DNA of 64,000 bases from Neorhizobium vignae. Lineage in GTDB: Bacteria; Pseudomonadota; Alphaproteobacteria; Rhizobiales; Rhizobiaceae. Positions 1 through 10,401 of the stretch are shown piece after piece. The position numbers and the translations under genes are program-made. The notes under the pieces were generated by a model. The model saw only the letters and a program-made list of their open reading frames with translations, did not search any database and was not told the origin of the DNA. Each line of letters starts with the position of its first letter. Positions within the stretch are counted from its first letter, which is position 1. The DNA lies in the NCBI RefSeq assembly GCF_000732195.1, contig NZ_JNNU01000006.1, positions 124,001 to 188,000 on the forward strand. Reading direction: 5' to 3'.

Positions 1-1
1 C

Positions 2-877
2 AGCATCTGGTCGGGCGCCGCGGCAATCTTCCTTTTCGGCGGCCTGATCGGCGCCATGGACGTGGCGATGAACGCCAATGCGGTCTCGGTCGAGAAAAGA
101 ATGCGCCGCGCGATCATGTCGTCCTGCCATGCATTCTGGAGCCTCGGCGGATTGCTGGGATCCTCGACGGGCGGTTTCCTGATCGAACATATCGGCGTTT
201 CCGCGCATGCCGTCCTGGTCACCGTGCTGGCCGCCGTGATGATTCTTGCTGCCTGGCGGGCCCTCCTGCACGACGCGCCGAATCCGGACGAAGCCAGGCA
301 CGGCGGAAGCCGCCTGCCGCGTTCGCCGCTGCCCTGGCTGATCGGCATCATGGCGCTGTTCTGCATGATCCCGGAAGGTGCGATCCTCGATTGGGGTGCG
401 CTCTATCTCCGCAACGAGCTTGCAGCATCCGTCACGCTTTCCGGCTTCGCATTCGCGGCGTTTTCGCTCACCATGGCGGCGATGCGCTTTGCGGGCGACC
501 TGATCCGCGACCGTTTCGGCGCGGTGAAGACGCTGCGGGTCTGCGCCGTCATCTCGATTTTCGGCCTGCTGCTGATCGGCTTTGCGCAGAATGCGCCGAT
601 GGCGATCGCCGGTTTTGCGCTGACGGGCATCGGCATTTCCAACATCGTGCCGATCGCCTTTTCAGCGGCCGGCAACCTGCCGGGCATGGCCGCCGGCGTC
701 GGGCTCTCGGTGGTCACGACCATGGGCTATTCCGGCATTCTGGTCGCGCCATCCGCCATCGGCTTCATTGCCGAGCACACCGGCCTTGCGATCATCTTCG
801 CCGGCCTTTCGGCGCTCATCGTCGTGGTGCTGATACTCTCGCCTTTGGCCAAACATGCGGACACGGCGCATCACTAG
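2..877 (+). CDS. MFS transporter, C-terminal part (5' end outside window)
   Basis: This is the end of a major facilitator superfamily permease whose start lies left of the window. The reading frame is open from base 2 and codes for about 291 residues before a TAG stop. A Gly-rich helix leads into DVAMNANAVSVE, a segment I associate with YbjJ-like MFS proteins, followed by about seven further hydrophobic helices. The charged loop HGGSRLPRSPLP near the middle would be the cytoplasmic linker between the two six-helix halves. The substrate cannot be told from sequence; related proteins are annotated as sugar or drug carriers. An ATG at 56 exists but is internal, because the hydrophobic frame continues upstream of it. 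Confidence 0.85.
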   Translation, partial: SIWSGAAAIFLFGGLIGAMDVAMNANAVSVEKRMRRAIMSSCHAFWSLGGLLGSSTGGFLIEHIGVSAHAVLVTVLAAVMILAAWRALLHDAPNPDEARHGGSRLPRSPLPWLIGIMALFCMIPEGAILDWGALYLRNELAASVTLSGFAFAAFSLTMAAMRFAGDLIRDRFGAVKTLRVCAVISIFGLLLIGFAQNAPMAIAGFALTGIGISNIVPIAFSAAGNLPGMAAGVGLSVVTTMGYSGILVAPSAIGFIAEHTGLAIIFAGLSALIVVVLILSPLAKHADTAHH

Positions 878-1003
878 GTGCGTCAGCCTGCCGGGCTGGA
901 ACAGGTAAGGTCGGTGCGATAAAGTGAGTGTCGCGGCGGTTGACAAGCCGCGAGCCATACGCCACCTGAAAGGCGCTTCATTCCCAAAGCGACGAGACTT
1001 CCG

Positions 1004-2254
1004 ATGACCGCACCCATCGACTACGACCCGAAACCGCGCCGCGCCACAGTCGCCGTCGATGTCGGCGGCGTCATTGTCGGGGGAGGCGCGCCTGTCGTCG
1101 TGCAGTCAATGACCAATACCGATACCGCCGATATCGATGGTACGGTCGCCCAGGTCGCGGCGCTCTACAAGGCCGGTTCGGAAATCGTCCGCATCACCGT
1201 CGATCGCGACGAGAGTGCCGCCGCGGTGCCGAAGATCCGCGAACGTCTGCTGCGGCTCGGCATGGATGTGCCGCTGGTCGGAGACTTCCATTATATCGGC
1301 CATAAGTTGCTGGCAGACCATCCGGCCTGCGCCGAGGCGCTGGCGAAATACCGCATCAATCCCGGCAATGTCGGTTTCAAGGACAAGAAGGACAAGCAGT
1401 TCGCCGACATCATCGAGATGGCGATCCGCTACGACAAGCCCGTCCGGATCGGCGTCAACTGGGGTTCGCTGGACCAGGATCTCCTGACCACGCTGATGGA
1501 CCGCAACGCAGCAGATGGTTCGCCGCTGTCGGCGCGCCAGGTCATGCACGAGGCGATCGTTCAGTCGGCACTGATTTCCGCCGAGCTCGCCGAGCAGATC
1601 GGCCTGCCGCGCAACCGTATCATCCTGTCGGCCAAGGTCAGCCAGGTGCAGGACCTGATCGCCGTCTATTCGATGCTTGCCGAGCGCTCCAACCATGCGC
1701 TGCATCTCGGTCTGACCGAAGCCGGCATGGGCTCCAAGGGCATCGTTGCCTCGTCGGCGGCCATGGGCTACGTGCTGCAGCACGGGATCGGCGACACGAT
1801 CCGCGTTTCGCTGACGCCTGAACCGAACGGCGACCGTACCCGCGAAGTGCAGGTGGCGCAGGAACTGTTGCAGGTCATGGGCTTCCGCCAGTTCGTTCCC
1901 GTCGTCGCCGCCTGTCCCGGCTGTGGCCGCACCACCTCGACGGTGTTCCAGGAACTCGCCCAGAACATCCAGAACGACCTGCGCAAGAACATGCCGGTCT
2001 GGCGCGAGAAATATCCGGGCGTCGAAGCGCTCAACGTCGCGGTGATGGGCTGCATCGTCAACGGTCCCGGCGAGAGCAAGCACGCCGATATCGGCATCTC
2101 GCTGCCCGGCACCGGCGAAACGCCGGCGGCCCCTGTGTTCATCGACGGCAAGAAGGCGCTGACCTTGCGGGGTGTGAACATCGCCGCCGATTTCGAGAAA
2201 CTCGTCATCGACTATATCGAGCAGCGCTTCGGCCAGCGCACCGCTGCAGAATAA
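1004..2254 (+). CDS. ispG: 4-hydroxy-3-methylbut-2-en-1-yl diphosphate synthase (flavodoxin-dependent)
   Basis: IspG catalyses the next-to-last step of the MEP isoprenoid pathway, the reductive ring opening of MEcPP to HMBPP with a 4Fe-4S cluster. The 416-residue protein shows the N-terminal TIM-barrel start ([15 protein letters not shown], residues 31-45) and the C-terminal cluster-binding region with Cys304 and Cys307 in ACPGCGRTT and Cys350 plus Glu357 in GCIVNGPGE. The fourth cluster ligand is expected to be this glutamate. Length is normal for the bacterial two-domain form. It lies 4 bp before hisC on the same strand, so the two are probably co-transcribed. ispA, another isoprenoid gene, lies 2.6 kb downstream on the other strand. 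Confidence 0.96.
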   Translation: MTAPIDYDPKPRRATVAVDVGGVIVGGGAPVVVQSMTNTDTADIDGTVAQVAALYKAGSEIVRITVDRDESAAAVPKIRERLLRLGMDVPLVGDFHYIGHKLLADHPACAEALAKYRINPGNVGFKDKKDKQFADIIEMAIRYDKPVRIGVNWGSLDQDLLTTLMDRNAADGSPLSARQVMHEAIVQSALISAELAEQIGLPRNRIILSAKVSQVQDLIAVYSMLAERSNHALHLGLTEAGMGSKGIVASSAAMGYVLQHGIGDTIRVSLTPEPNGDRTREVQVAQELLQVMGFRQFVPVVAACPGCGRTTSTVFQELAQNIQNDLRKNMPVWREKYPGVEALNVAVMGCIVNGPGESKHADIGISLPGTGETPAAPVFIDGKKALTLRGVNIAADFEKLVIDYIEQRFGQRTAAE

Positions 2255-2258
2255 TTCC

Positions 2259-3323
2259 ATGAGCCAATACTGGTCGCCGATCGTCAGCCGGCTTGCGCCC
2301 TATGTCGCGGGCGAGCAGCCGCGCATCCAGAACCTCGTCAAGCTCAATACCAACGAGAACCCCTACGGGCCTTCTCCAAGGGCGGTTGCCGCAATCCAGG
2401 CGGCCGCGGGCGATGCTCTTCGGCTTTATCCGGATCCGTCGGCGACTGCATTGCGCGAAGCGATTGCAAAGCGGTTCGGGGTAGACGCGGATCAGGTCTT
2501 CGTTGGAAACGGTTCGGACGAGGTGCTGGCGCACACGTTTCAGGCGCTCCTGAAGCACGACAAGCCGCTGCTCTATCCGGATATCACCTACAGTTTCTAT
2601 CCGACCTATAGCCGGCTCTACGATATCGACGTCGTCGAAATCCCGCTCGATGAAGGCTTCCGGATCAAGATCTCCGACTATGACCGGCCCTGCGGCGCAA
2701 TCATCATTCCGAACCCGAATGCGCCCACGGGGATCGGCCTGGCTATCGCTGAGATCGAGGCTCTGGTTTCCGGGCATCCCGACGTGCCGGTCGTGGTGGA
2801 CGAGGCCTATATCGATTTCGGCGGCGAGACGGCGGCCAACCTGATTGTCCGCTATCCGAACCTTCTCGTCGTCCAGACGCTGTCGAAATCCCGTTCGCTG
2901 GCGGGGATGCGCGTCGGTTTCGCGCTTGGCCAGCGGCATCTGATCGATGCCCTGGAGCGGGTAAAGGACAGTTTCAATTCCTATCCGCTCGACCGGCTGG
3001 CGCAGGTTGCCGCCACCGCTGCGATCGAGGATGTGGAATGGTTCGAGATTTGCCGGCAGAAGATCATCGCGACACGCGACCGCCTCAGCGACGAATTGCT
3101 CGCGATGGGTTTCGACGTGCTGCCGTCGCAGGCGAATTTCGTCTTCGCCAGGCATCCGGCCCTTTCCGGCGCTGAGGTCTATTCCGCGTTGCGGGCCAAG
3201 GGTGTGCTGGTGCGGCACTGGAACAAGCCGCGCATAGCCGACTATCTGCGCATCAGCATTGGTACGGATGCAGAATGCGACCAGCTGCTCGAAGTCCTGA
3301 AAAGCCTGCCGGCCGCGAGCTGA
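2259..3323 (+). CDS. hisC: histidinol-phosphate aminotransferase
   Basis: A fold-type I PLP aminotransferase of 354 residues that should convert imidazole acetol phosphate to histidinol phosphate in histidine synthesis. The substrate-pocket segment [13 protein letters not shown] (residues 28-40), the NPNAPTG loop (152-158), DEAYIDF (181-187) and the PLP lysine K210 in [12 protein letters not shown] are all present, which is the normal HisC pattern. The start is 4 bp after the ispG stop. Some rhizobia carry several hisC copies, and this one is not in a his operon, so a role with other aromatic or histidinol-type substrates is possible. Confidence 0.93.
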   Translation: MSQYWSPIVSRLAPYVAGEQPRIQNLVKLNTNENPYGPSPRAVAAIQAAAGDALRLYPDPSATALREAIAKRFGVDADQVFVGNGSDEVLAHTFQALLKHDKPLLYPDITYSFYPTYSRLYDIDVVEIPLDEGFRIKISDYDRPCGAIIIPNPNAPTGIGLAIAEIEALVSGHPDVPVVVDEAYIDFGGETAANLIVRYPNLLVVQTLSKSRSLAGMRVGFALGQRHLIDALERVKDSFNSYPLDRLAQVAATAAIEDVEWFEICRQKIIATRDRLSDELLAMGFDVLPSQANFVFARHPALSGAEVYSALRAKGVLVRHWNKPRIADYLRISIGTDAECDQLLEVLKSLPAAS

Positions 3324-3485
3324 TCTGCTCATTTTTCGCCACGCCGGATTTCTTCGTCGGGTGTCTTGATGGGCGCCGTTCCTGCCCGCATCGTGGTCGA
3401 TCACGAAGACATGCCGCCCTCCTCGCTATTGCCGCAATTCATGGTAAATGAGGTGGAACCACTGACGACGGGGATATCCATCTAC

Positions 3486-4145
3486 ATGCTCAAGAAAATC
3501 GCAATCGTCGCACTTTGCGCGACCTATCTTTCCGCCTGCACCACGACCGACCCCTATACGGGCGAGCAGAAGATTTCCAACACCGCCGGCGGCGCTGCCA
3601 TCGGCGCGGGCCTTGGCGCACTTGCCGGCGGTTTGACCGGCGGACGCCATGCGGGCCGCAATGCGCTGATCGGTGCCGGTATCGGCGCGCTCGCCGGCGG
3701 CGGGATCGGCGCCTATATGGACAACCAGGAAGCGGAACTGCGCGCGCAGCTGCAGGGAACCGGCGTTTCGGTGACCCGCGTCGGCGACCGCATCATCCTC
3801 AACATGCCGTCGAACATCACGTTCGCCACCGACCAGGACCAGGTGATCCCGCCCTTCTACCGAACGCTGGATTCCGTGGCGATCGTGCTGAACAAGTTCA
3901 ACCGCACCCTGATCGACGTCAACGGCCATACGGACTCGACCGGCAGCCTGCAGCATAACCAGGCGCTCTCCGAACGCCGCGCCGCCTCCGTCGCGAACTA
4001 TCTCGGCAGCCGTGGTGTGGACCAGCGCCGCATGTCGACGATGGGCTTCGGGCCGTCGCAGCCGGTTGCTTCCAACGCGACCTCGGACGGCCGGGCGCAG
4101 AACCGCCGCGTCGAAGTGGCGATCGCGCCGATCACCCAGGGCTGA
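3486..4145 (+). CDS. OmpA-family lipoprotein with glycine-zipper region
   Basis: I place the start at the ATG at 3486, not at in-frame codons further up, because it gives a clean lipoprotein signal: MLKKIAIVALCATYLSAC, with lipobox LSAC and Cys18. A glycine-rich zipper follows (about residues 33-80, repeats such as AIGAGLGALAGGLTGG). The C-terminal OmpA domain has NGHTDSTGSLQHNQALSERRA, the peptidoglycan-binding signature with its Asp and Arg residues. The 219-residue protein should be anchored in the outer membrane by lipid and tether it to peptidoglycan, like YiaD/Pal-type proteins. It converges on the LysE-family gene. Confidence 0.9.
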   Translation: MLKKIAIVALCATYLSACTTTDPYTGEQKISNTAGGAAIGAGLGALAGGLTGGRHAGRNALIGAGIGALAGGGIGAYMDNQEAELRAQLQGTGVSVTRVGDRIILNMPSNITFATDQDQVIPPFYRTLDSVAIVLNKFNRTLIDVNGHTDSTGSLQHNQALSERRAASVANYLGSRGVDQRRMSTMGFGPSQPVASNATSDGRAQNRRVEVAIAPITQG

Positions 4146-4166
4146 TCATAAAAGTCTGAGGGAAGG

Positions 4167-4188
4167 CGAGCCGCTCAGATGCGGCTCG
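4167..4188. terminator. stem-loop between convergent genes
   Basis: An 8-bp perfect inverted repeat (CGAGCCGC / GCGGCTCG, 6-nt loop) overlaps the stop codon of the LysE-family gene, just after the OmpA-lipoprotein stop. There is no long T run on either strand, so a bidirectional terminator role is inferred from position only. Confidence 0.4.
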
Positions 4189-4816
4189 TCAGCAGCTTCA
4201 GGCCGGCGACGCTGTAGAACACCGCCATCGTACCTTCGACCCAGCGCCGCGCGGCCTTGTAGCCGCGCAGTGCGTGGGATGTCGAAAAGACAAGCGCATA
4301 GGTGGTGAAGATCAGCATGCTCGAGCTCATGCAGACGGCGATGATCAACAGGATCGCCGAGGTCGGCGCATTGTCCGGCAGGCCGAGCGAAATGATCGCC
4401 AGCCAGGCAAAGATCGCCTTCGGATTGGTGACGTGGACCGCGTAACCGCGCAGCCAGAGCTGGCGGGCGGTGTAGTTCGTCCTGGCATTGCCCAGTGCGA
4501 CCTTGGAATCCGGCAGGCGGGCGGACTTGTAAGCCTTCCAGGCCAGGTAGATCAGATAAATCCCGCCGAGCACCTTCATGATCTCCAGCGCGATCGCATA
4601 GTTGCGGAGCAGTGCCGCAAGACCGAGCGCTGCGGCGCAAGCCCAGGTGAAAGAACCGCAGGCGATGCCGAGCGCCGTGATCAGGCCGGCGCGGCGGCCT
4701 TGCGAGATCGAGGTGCCGATGATGGCGAAATTGGCCGGGCCTGGGCTCGCGACATTGATGACATAGGCCACATAGGCCGGCCACATGTAGGGCAGATAGC
4801 TCAGGACGTCCGGCAT
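4175..4816 (-). CDS. LysE/RhtB-family amino-acid exporter
   Basis: A 213-residue membrane protein with about six hydrophobic segments. The N-terminal segment VINVASPGPANFAIIGTS carries the SPGP motif of the LysE/RhtB translocator family, and GRRAGLITALGIACG is the conserved second block. Family members export amino acids or their analogues across the inner membrane; the substrate here is unknown. It starts 19 bp after the ispA stop on the same strand, so it is probably the second gene of an ispA transcript. Confidence 0.88.
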   Translation of the reverse strand: MPDVLSYLPYMWPAYVAYVINVASPGPANFAIIGTSISQGRRAGLITALGIACGSFTWACAAALGLAALLRNYAIALEIMKVLGGIYLIYLAWKAYKSARLPDSKVALGNARTNYTARQLWLRGYAVHVTNPKAIFAWLAIISLGLPDNAPTSAILLIIAVCMSSSMLIFTTYALVFSTSHALRGYKAARRWVEGTMAVFYSVAGLKLLTSRI

Positions 4817-4835
4817 TCTCGTTTCCTATCCCTTT

Positions 4836-5750
4836 TCAGTTTTCCCGGCTGGCGACGAAGCGCGCGGTCTCCTGCAGAATGAACGCCTTTTCGCCGTAGG
4901 GCGCAAGCAGTTCCACGGCTTCCTTCGTCAGAACATCGAGCCGGTCTTCCGCCCAGGTTATACCGTGCAGGGCGACGAGCGTGCCCTTGCCGCGTCCGGC
5001 ATCCTTGCCGGTTGCCTTGCCCATGGTTGCGGCATCAGAGGTCAGGTCGAGCAGATCGTCGGCGAGCTGGAAGGCGAGGCCGATCTTCTGGCCGAAGAGC
5101 CGCAGCCTTTCGCGATGCTCCGGCTCGGAGCCGGCGATGATCGCGCCCGCCTCGCAGGCAAAGCGCAGCAGCGCACCGGTCTTCATCGCCTGCAATATGG
5201 TGATGCCTGTCTCGTCGGGCGGTGATCTTTCGGCGGCGAGATCGAGGGCCTGGCCGCCGGCCATGCCGCCCGGTCCCGCAGCGCGGGCGAGCGACAGGAC
5301 GAGCTCCGTTTTCAGCCGGTCGGCCAGCACTGTTTCGGGTGCGGCGATGATGTCGAAGGCATAGGTCAGCAGGCTGTCGCCGGCAAGGATCGCGGTCGCC
5401 TCGTCGAAGGCCTTGTGCACGGTCGGCTGACCGCGGCGCAGGTCGTCATTGTCCATCGCCGGCAGGTCGTCGTGGATCAGCGAATAACAATGCAGGCATT
5501 CGAGCGCGACGCCGACCCGAAGCGCCACATCCACCGGACCGCCGAGCAGGGCGGCACTCTCGCGGACAAGGAAGGGCCTCAGCCGCTTCCCGCCGTTTAG
5601 CGACCCATGCCGCATGGCGGCCATCAGATGCGCCGGGCGGGTCATCTCGTCGGAAAGAGGGGTATCGGACAGGAGAGACGAAAGCAATGCTCCCGTCTCG
5701 GCGGCGCTCTGCCGCAGGCGTGTTTCGAATGCCGTTTTCGCGTCCGTCAT
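4836..5750 (-). CDS. ispA: polyprenyl synthetase (farnesyl diphosphate synthase type)
   Basis: A 304-residue trans-prenyltransferase that condenses IPP with allylic diphosphates. The first aspartate-rich motif DDLPAMD is at residues 94-100 and the second, DDLLD, at 231-235; GGKRLRPF (residues 53-60) binds diphosphate. The short insertion in the first motif (two residues between the Asp pair and the last Asp) is the bacterial FPP/GGPP synthase form, and the length fits IspA better than a long-chain octaprenyl synthase. The product chain length cannot be proved from sequence. In many genomes xseB precedes ispA; it does not here. Confidence 0.9.
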   Translation of the reverse strand: MTDAKTAFETRLRQSAAETGALLSSLLSDTPLSDEMTRPAHLMAAMRHGSLNGGKRLRPFLVRESAALLGGPVDVALRVGVALECLHCYSLIHDDLPAMDNDDLRRGQPTVHKAFDEATAILAGDSLLTYAFDIIAAPETVLADRLKTELVLSLARAAGPGGMAGGQALDLAAERSPPDETGITILQAMKTGALLRFACEAGAIIAGSEPEHRERLRLFGQKIGLAFQLADDLLDLTSDAATMGKATGKDAGRGKGTLVALHGITWAEDRLDVLTKEAVELLAPYGEKAFILQETARFVASREN

Positions 5751-5922
5751 GGCCGCTGTTTGGCATGCCGAGTGTTGGCTGGCAACGGCGATTCACCAGG
5801 ACACGCGAAGTTTTCGGCACCAGACTCGCCTTGGCCACGTTGAACGGTTATGAAACTCAAAACGAGGGACGAGTGCGATATTGGACATCACACCCGAACA
5901 GCAGTCGGAGGAGGAGGAGCCC

Positions 5923-6627
5923 GTGAGGGCCGGGTGGAGACGGCGCCGAGTGTCCGGCAATCTGATCCGCCGGATCGTGCTGATCGCGGTCGCGCTGGTG
6001 GTGTTGCCCTATCTGCTGATCTTCGTCTACGCGCTGCCGTTCATCCGCCCAGTCTCGACGCTGATGCTGTCGGAACTGGCGCTGTTTCGCGGATACGACC
6101 GGCGCTGGGTAAGCCTCGAAGAGATTTCACCCAACCTCGTCCGATCGGTGATGATGTCCGAGGACGGCCAGTTCTGCTTCCATGGCGGCGTCGACTGGAA
6201 CCAGATGCGCGGCGTGGTCGAGGATGCACTCGACGGTGAGGCGACGCGGGGCGCCAGCACCATTCCGATGCAGACGGCCAAGAACCTGTTCCTGTGGAAC
6301 GGTCGCTCCTTCATCCGCAAGGGGCTGGAACTGCCGTTGGCGATGGGTGCCGATTTCGTCTGGTCGAAGCGGCGGATGATGGAGATCTATCTCAACGTCG
6401 CCGAATGGGGGCCGGGCATCTATGGCGCGGAGGCAGCGGCGCAATATCATTTCAAGGTGCCGGCTTCGAAGCTGAGCGCCCGGCAGGCGGCCCTTCTGGC
6501 CGTAGCGCTTCCCAATCCGATCACCCGCGTCGCCGGCAAACCGAGCCGCGGCGTGCAGCGCCTGGCCGGTGTCGTCGAGAACCGAGCGCGCGGTTCCGGC
6601 GATTACATCAAATGCATTTATGATTGA
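5923..6627 (+). CDS. mtgA: monofunctional biosynthetic peptidoglycan transglycosylase
   Basis: A GT51 glycosyltransferase that polymerises lipid II into glycan strands at the inner membrane, without a transpeptidase domain. After one N-terminal membrane helix come the GT51 motifs [18 protein letters not shown] (with the catalytic Glu) and [17 protein letters not shown], then [26 protein letters not shown] chose the GTG at 5923 because a very strong GGAGGAGGAGG ribosome site lies just before it at 5907-5917, giving 234 residues. A TTG at 5881 would add 14 residues, but those codons (a Glu run) are the ribosome site itself. Confidence 0.93.
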   Translation: MRAGWRRRRVSGNLIRRIVLIAVALVVLPYLLIFVYALPFIRPVSTLMLSELALFRGYDRRWVSLEEISPNLVRSVMMSEDGQFCFHGGVDWNQMRGVVEDALDGEATRGASTIPMQTAKNLFLWNGRSFIRKGLELPLAMGADFVWSKRRMMEIYLNVAEWGPGIYGAEAAAQYHFKVPASKLSARQAALLAVALPNPITRVAGKPSRGVQRLAGVVENRARGSGDYIKCIYD

Positions 6628-6701
6628 GGTCTATCGATTTCATTGGTCGCGTCCGGGCAAGGCCATTATGAGGCTGAATGAACCAACCGGAGATGTGGCG
6701 C

Positions 6702-7349
6702 ATGGAAAAGCTTACCCTTTATATCGGTAACAAGAATTACTCCTCCTGGTCCTTCCGCCCCTGGATTGCGCTGACGGCGGCGGGCATCCCCTTCGAGGAG
6801 GTGCTGATCCCCTTCGATTTCCCGGCCGGCAATCCGAAATTCAGGCCGATCTCGCCGACCGGCAAGGTGCCGGTGCTGCACCAGGGCGATATTCGCGTCT
6901 GGGAATCGCTTTCGATCATCGAATACGCCGCGGAGCTTTTCCCGGACAACGGCATCTGGCCGAAAGCCGCTGCCGACCGCGCGGTTGCGCGTTCCATCTC
7001 GATGGAGATGATTTCCGGCTTCCGGGCGTTGCGCAATGCCTGCCCGATGAACATGCGTCGCCCGAAGGCGAGGATCGCGCTCCCGGACGGCGTCATGGAC
7101 GACGTGGCGCGCATCGAGACCATCTGGCGCGAACTCAGGGCGAAGTCCGGAGGGCCATTCCTGTTCGGCGAATTTTCCGGAGCGGACGCGATGTTTGCGC
7201 CTGTCGTCAATCGTTTGGACGTCTACGACTTGGCGATCGATGCCGAGACGCTCGCTTATATGACGGCGATGAAATCGCATCCGGCCTGGCTCAAGTGGCA
7301 GGAGGCGGCGCTTGCCGAAACCTGGATCGTGCCGGAGGACGAGGCCTAG
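6702..7349 (+). CDS. glutathione S-transferase family protein
   Basis: A 215-residue soluble GST. The N-terminal thioredoxin-like domain has [21 protein letters not shown] with candidate catalytic Ser/Tyr residues. [10 protein letters not shown] (the cis-Pro loop) and [11 protein letters not shown] (glutathione Glu-Ser pair) follow, then an all-helical C-terminal domain. I start at ATG 6702, preceded by a CCGGAG ribosome site 9 nt away; the ATG at 6678 is possible but less well supported. The substrate is unknown, with detoxification or thiol chemistry likely. Confidence 0.88.
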   Translation: MEKLTLYIGNKNYSSWSFRPWIALTAAGIPFEEVLIPFDFPAGNPKFRPISPTGKVPVLHQGDIRVWESLSIIEYAAELFPDNGIWPKAAADRAVARSISMEMISGFRALRNACPMNMRRPKARIALPDGVMDDVARIETIWRELRAKSGGPFLFGEFSGADAMFAPVVNRLDVYDLAIDAETLAYMTAMKSHPAWLKWQEAALAETWIVPEDEA

Positions 7350-7498
7350 CTCGCATATTTCTCAAAAAATCCAGGCGGGGACTGGTCAAAGCCCGGCAGG
7401 GCATGTATAAGCCGCCCAAATTTCCGAGATCGAGACATGTCCAATCGGCCTCAGTTCCGGCCGGGGATTATGTTTTGCACGCAAGTGGAGTAACGAAA

Positions 7499-7684
7499 AT
7501 GGCTGTACCGAAGAGAAAAACGAGCCCGTCGAAGCGCGGTATGCGCCGCTCCGCAGACGCACTCAAGGCTCCGACCTATGTCGAAGACAAGAACTCCGGC
7601 GAACTGCGCCGCCCGCACCATGTCGATCTGAAGACCGGCATGTATCGCGGCCGTCAGGTTCTGACGCCAAAGGAAAACGCATAA
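7499..7684 (+). CDS. rpmF: 50S ribosomal protein L32
   Basis: A 61-residue basic protein beginning [20 protein letters not shown], the hallmark of L32, and ending in the longer alphaproteobacterial tail with [17 protein letters not shown]. The zinc-binding cysteines seen in some L32 forms are absent, which is normal for this lineage. A GGAG ribosome site lies 9 nt before the ATG. A strong terminator follows 22 bp after the stop. Confidence 0.97.
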   Translation: MAVPKRKTSPSKRGMRRSADALKAPTYVEDKNSGELRRPHHVDLKTGMYRGRQVLTPKENA

Positions 7685-7706
7685 GCGTTTTTTGTTCTAT
7701 TGCATC

Positions 7707-7732
7707 AAAGGCCGGCTATGCCGGCCTTTTTT
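7707..7732 (+). terminator. rho-independent terminator of rpmF
   Basis: A 10-bp perfect stem (AAAGGCCGGC / GCCGGCCTTT) with a 3-nt TAT loop is followed directly by more T residues. It sits between rpmF and the small membrane protein gene. Confidence 0.9.
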
Positions 7733-7822
7733 GTTGCGCAATGATTTGTTTAATTGCGCAAAGACTTGCGTAAGCAAGGCAAGCACGTACAGTCCGGCCC
7801 ACCCGATTGGAGTCTTAAGACC

Positions 7823-8230
7823 ATGCTTGCCGCATTGCCGCTGATGATCATCCCGTTCATTCTCTATAACCTGGGCATGCTCGGCATTCTGGGCGGCGGC
7901 GGTGTCGCGTCGCTCGGCAACGTCATCAGCTCGCTTCAGATGCTGTCGGGTGCCGTCTGGACCATGACGCTCGGCGACGTGATCATCGTGATCTCGCTGG
8001 TCTTCCTGTTCGTGGAAATCCTGAAAGCCAGCCGCAACGGCCGCGGTTCGCTGATCAACCACATGCTGTCGATGCTGGTTTTCATCGCCTACCTGGTCGA
8101 ATTCCTGCTGGTGCGGGATGCCGCGACGCAGATCTTCTTCATCCTGATGACGATCACTTTCGTCGACGTAATCGGCGGCTTTGCGGTGGCAATCCGCGCA
8201 GCCGGCCGTGACGTGTCGATCGGGCTCTAG
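7823..8230 (+). CDS. small conserved-type membrane protein of unknown function
   Basis: I do not recognise a named family. The 135-residue protein has four predicted membrane helices (about residues 4-22, 49-67, 81-98 and 104-123), short loops and a short basic C-terminus. I start at ATG 7823, which has a GGAG site 10 nt upstream; the longer frame from a TTG at 7754 would add a charged piece overlapping the region just after the rpmF terminator. It lies tail to tail with phaR, 14 bp apart, and no partner gene suggests its role. Confidence 0.75.
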   Translation: MLAALPLMIIPFILYNLGMLGILGGGGVASLGNVISSLQMLSGAVWTMTLGDVIIVISLVFLFVEILKASRNGRGSLINHMLSMLVFIAYLVEFLLVRDAATQIFFILMTITFVDVIGGFAVAIRAAGRDVSIGL

Positions 8231-8244
8231 ACGCCCTTCAGGTC

Positions 8245-8820
8245 TTAGAGATTATCGAGGCGGCTCTGCAGGTTGCGGAGCTGTTCCTTCAACTCGTCGA
8301 TATCCTTGGCGTCGGTCTTCTTGGCGACAGGCGCCTGGGGCTGTCCCGTAAACGGCGAGAACATCTGCATGGCCTGGCGGAACATGTCCGTGTTGCGGCG
8401 TACATGCTCTTCCATCATCTGGATCGGCATCTGCAGGTTCTTGCTGAGCGGCGTATCGCCAAAGGCGCGCGTCATCTGTTCGCGCATCTGAACCTGCTGG
8501 TCGGTGAAAGCCTTCATCGAGTGTTCGAGGAAGGTCGGAACCACCATCTGCATCTGGTCGCCGTAGTAGGAAATCAGCTGCCGCAGGAAGGAAATCGGCA
8601 GCAGCGTGTTGCCGGTCTTCGATTCCTGCTCGAAGATGATCTGGGTCAGGACCGAATGGGTGATGTCGTCACCGCTCTTGGCGTCCTGAACGGTGAAGTC
8701 CTCGCCCTTCTTCACCATCTTCGCCAGGTCTTCCAGCGTCACATAGGTGCTGGTGCCCGTGTTGTAGAGGCGCCTGTTGGCATATTTCTTGATTATGATT
8801 TCGCCTTCGGTCTTCGCCAT
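8245..8820 (-). CDS. phaR: polyhydroxyalkanoate synthesis regulator PhaR
   Basis: A 191-residue repressor that binds both DNA and PHB granules and controls phasin and PHB genes (AniA in Sinorhizobium). The N-terminal PHB/PHA accumulation domain is clear: IIIKKYANRRLYNTGTSTYVTLEDLAKM (residues 8-35), then SVLTQIIFEQE. The C-terminal part (about 130-191) is helical, Met/Gln-rich, with a hinge and a short coiled coil ending ELKEQLRNLQSRLDNL. It is divergent from phaA-phaB, the usual rhizobial arrangement, and the shared 259-bp gap holds inverted repeats that could be its operator. Confidence 0.95.
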   Translation of the reverse strand: MAKTEGEIIIKKYANRRLYNTGTSTYVTLEDLAKMVKKGEDFTVQDAKSGDDITHSVLTQIIFEQESKTGNTLLPISFLRQLISYYGDQMQMVVPTFLEHSMKAFTDQQVQMREQMTRAFGDTPLSKNLQMPIQMMEEHVRRNTDMFRQAMQMFSPFTGQPQAPVAKKTDAKDIDELKEQLRNLQSRLDNL

Positions 8821-8933
8821 GATTGCCTCCTGCTCCCGTCAATATGGTTTGGTCATTATCGATTGGCTGCTTCTCCCGACAGGAATGTAAGCCTAAATGG
8901 CGAGGACTTACAAACGATTTGTGCGGCGCGGCG

Positions 8934-8989
8934 ACGGGTTTGTTGCGCAGCAAACCCGTGAAATTTAACGGGCATTTTCGAAACGCCCG
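8934..8989. promoter_or_regulatory. inverted repeats in the phaR-phaA divergent region
   Basis: A 26-bp palindrome at 8934-8959 (arms ACGGGTTTG / CAAACCCGT, extended inward with one mismatch) is followed by a 5-bp inverted repeat CGGGC / GCCCG at 8969-8973 and 8985-8989. Both lie between the two divergent start codons, about 114 bp from phaR and 90 bp from phaA. An operator or transcript hairpin role is inferred; no known PhaR box was identified with confidence. Confidence 0.45.
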
Positions 8990-9079
8990 ACGGGTTGGCA
9001 GCGCGGTCCGGCTGCCGTTTGACTCTCGGCTCAAGCTTTGCCAGTCTCGCAGACAAATAACGGATAAGAGGAAACGTCC

Positions 9080-10261
<1,182 letters not shown>

Positions 10262-10280
10262 TGCGATAGAATGATTGTGG

Positions 10281-10320
10281 ATAGTCCCGCCGAGGTTGCA
10301 AAACTCTGCGGCGGGACTAT
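10281..10320 (+). repeat. long perfect stem-loop between phaA and phaB
   Basis: A 12-bp perfect inverted repeat (10281-10292 and 10309-10320, sequence ATAGTCCCGCCG) encloses a 16-nt loop. It is 20 bp after the phaA stop and 82 bp before the phaB start. There is no T tract after it, so it looks more like an RNA-processing or stabilising hairpin, or a leaky terminator, than a classical terminator. Confidence 0.6.
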
Positions 10321-10401
10321 CTCCCCACTGAAAGCATGTCAAAATAGGTAAGTATCCGATCACATAGAAGGACCGGATCAAATCGAAGAGGGGAAGATCG
10401 C

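Noticed and set aside
2205..3404. 399-codon minus-strand frame opposite hisC
   Set aside because: Antisense shadow; hisC has all catalytic motifs.
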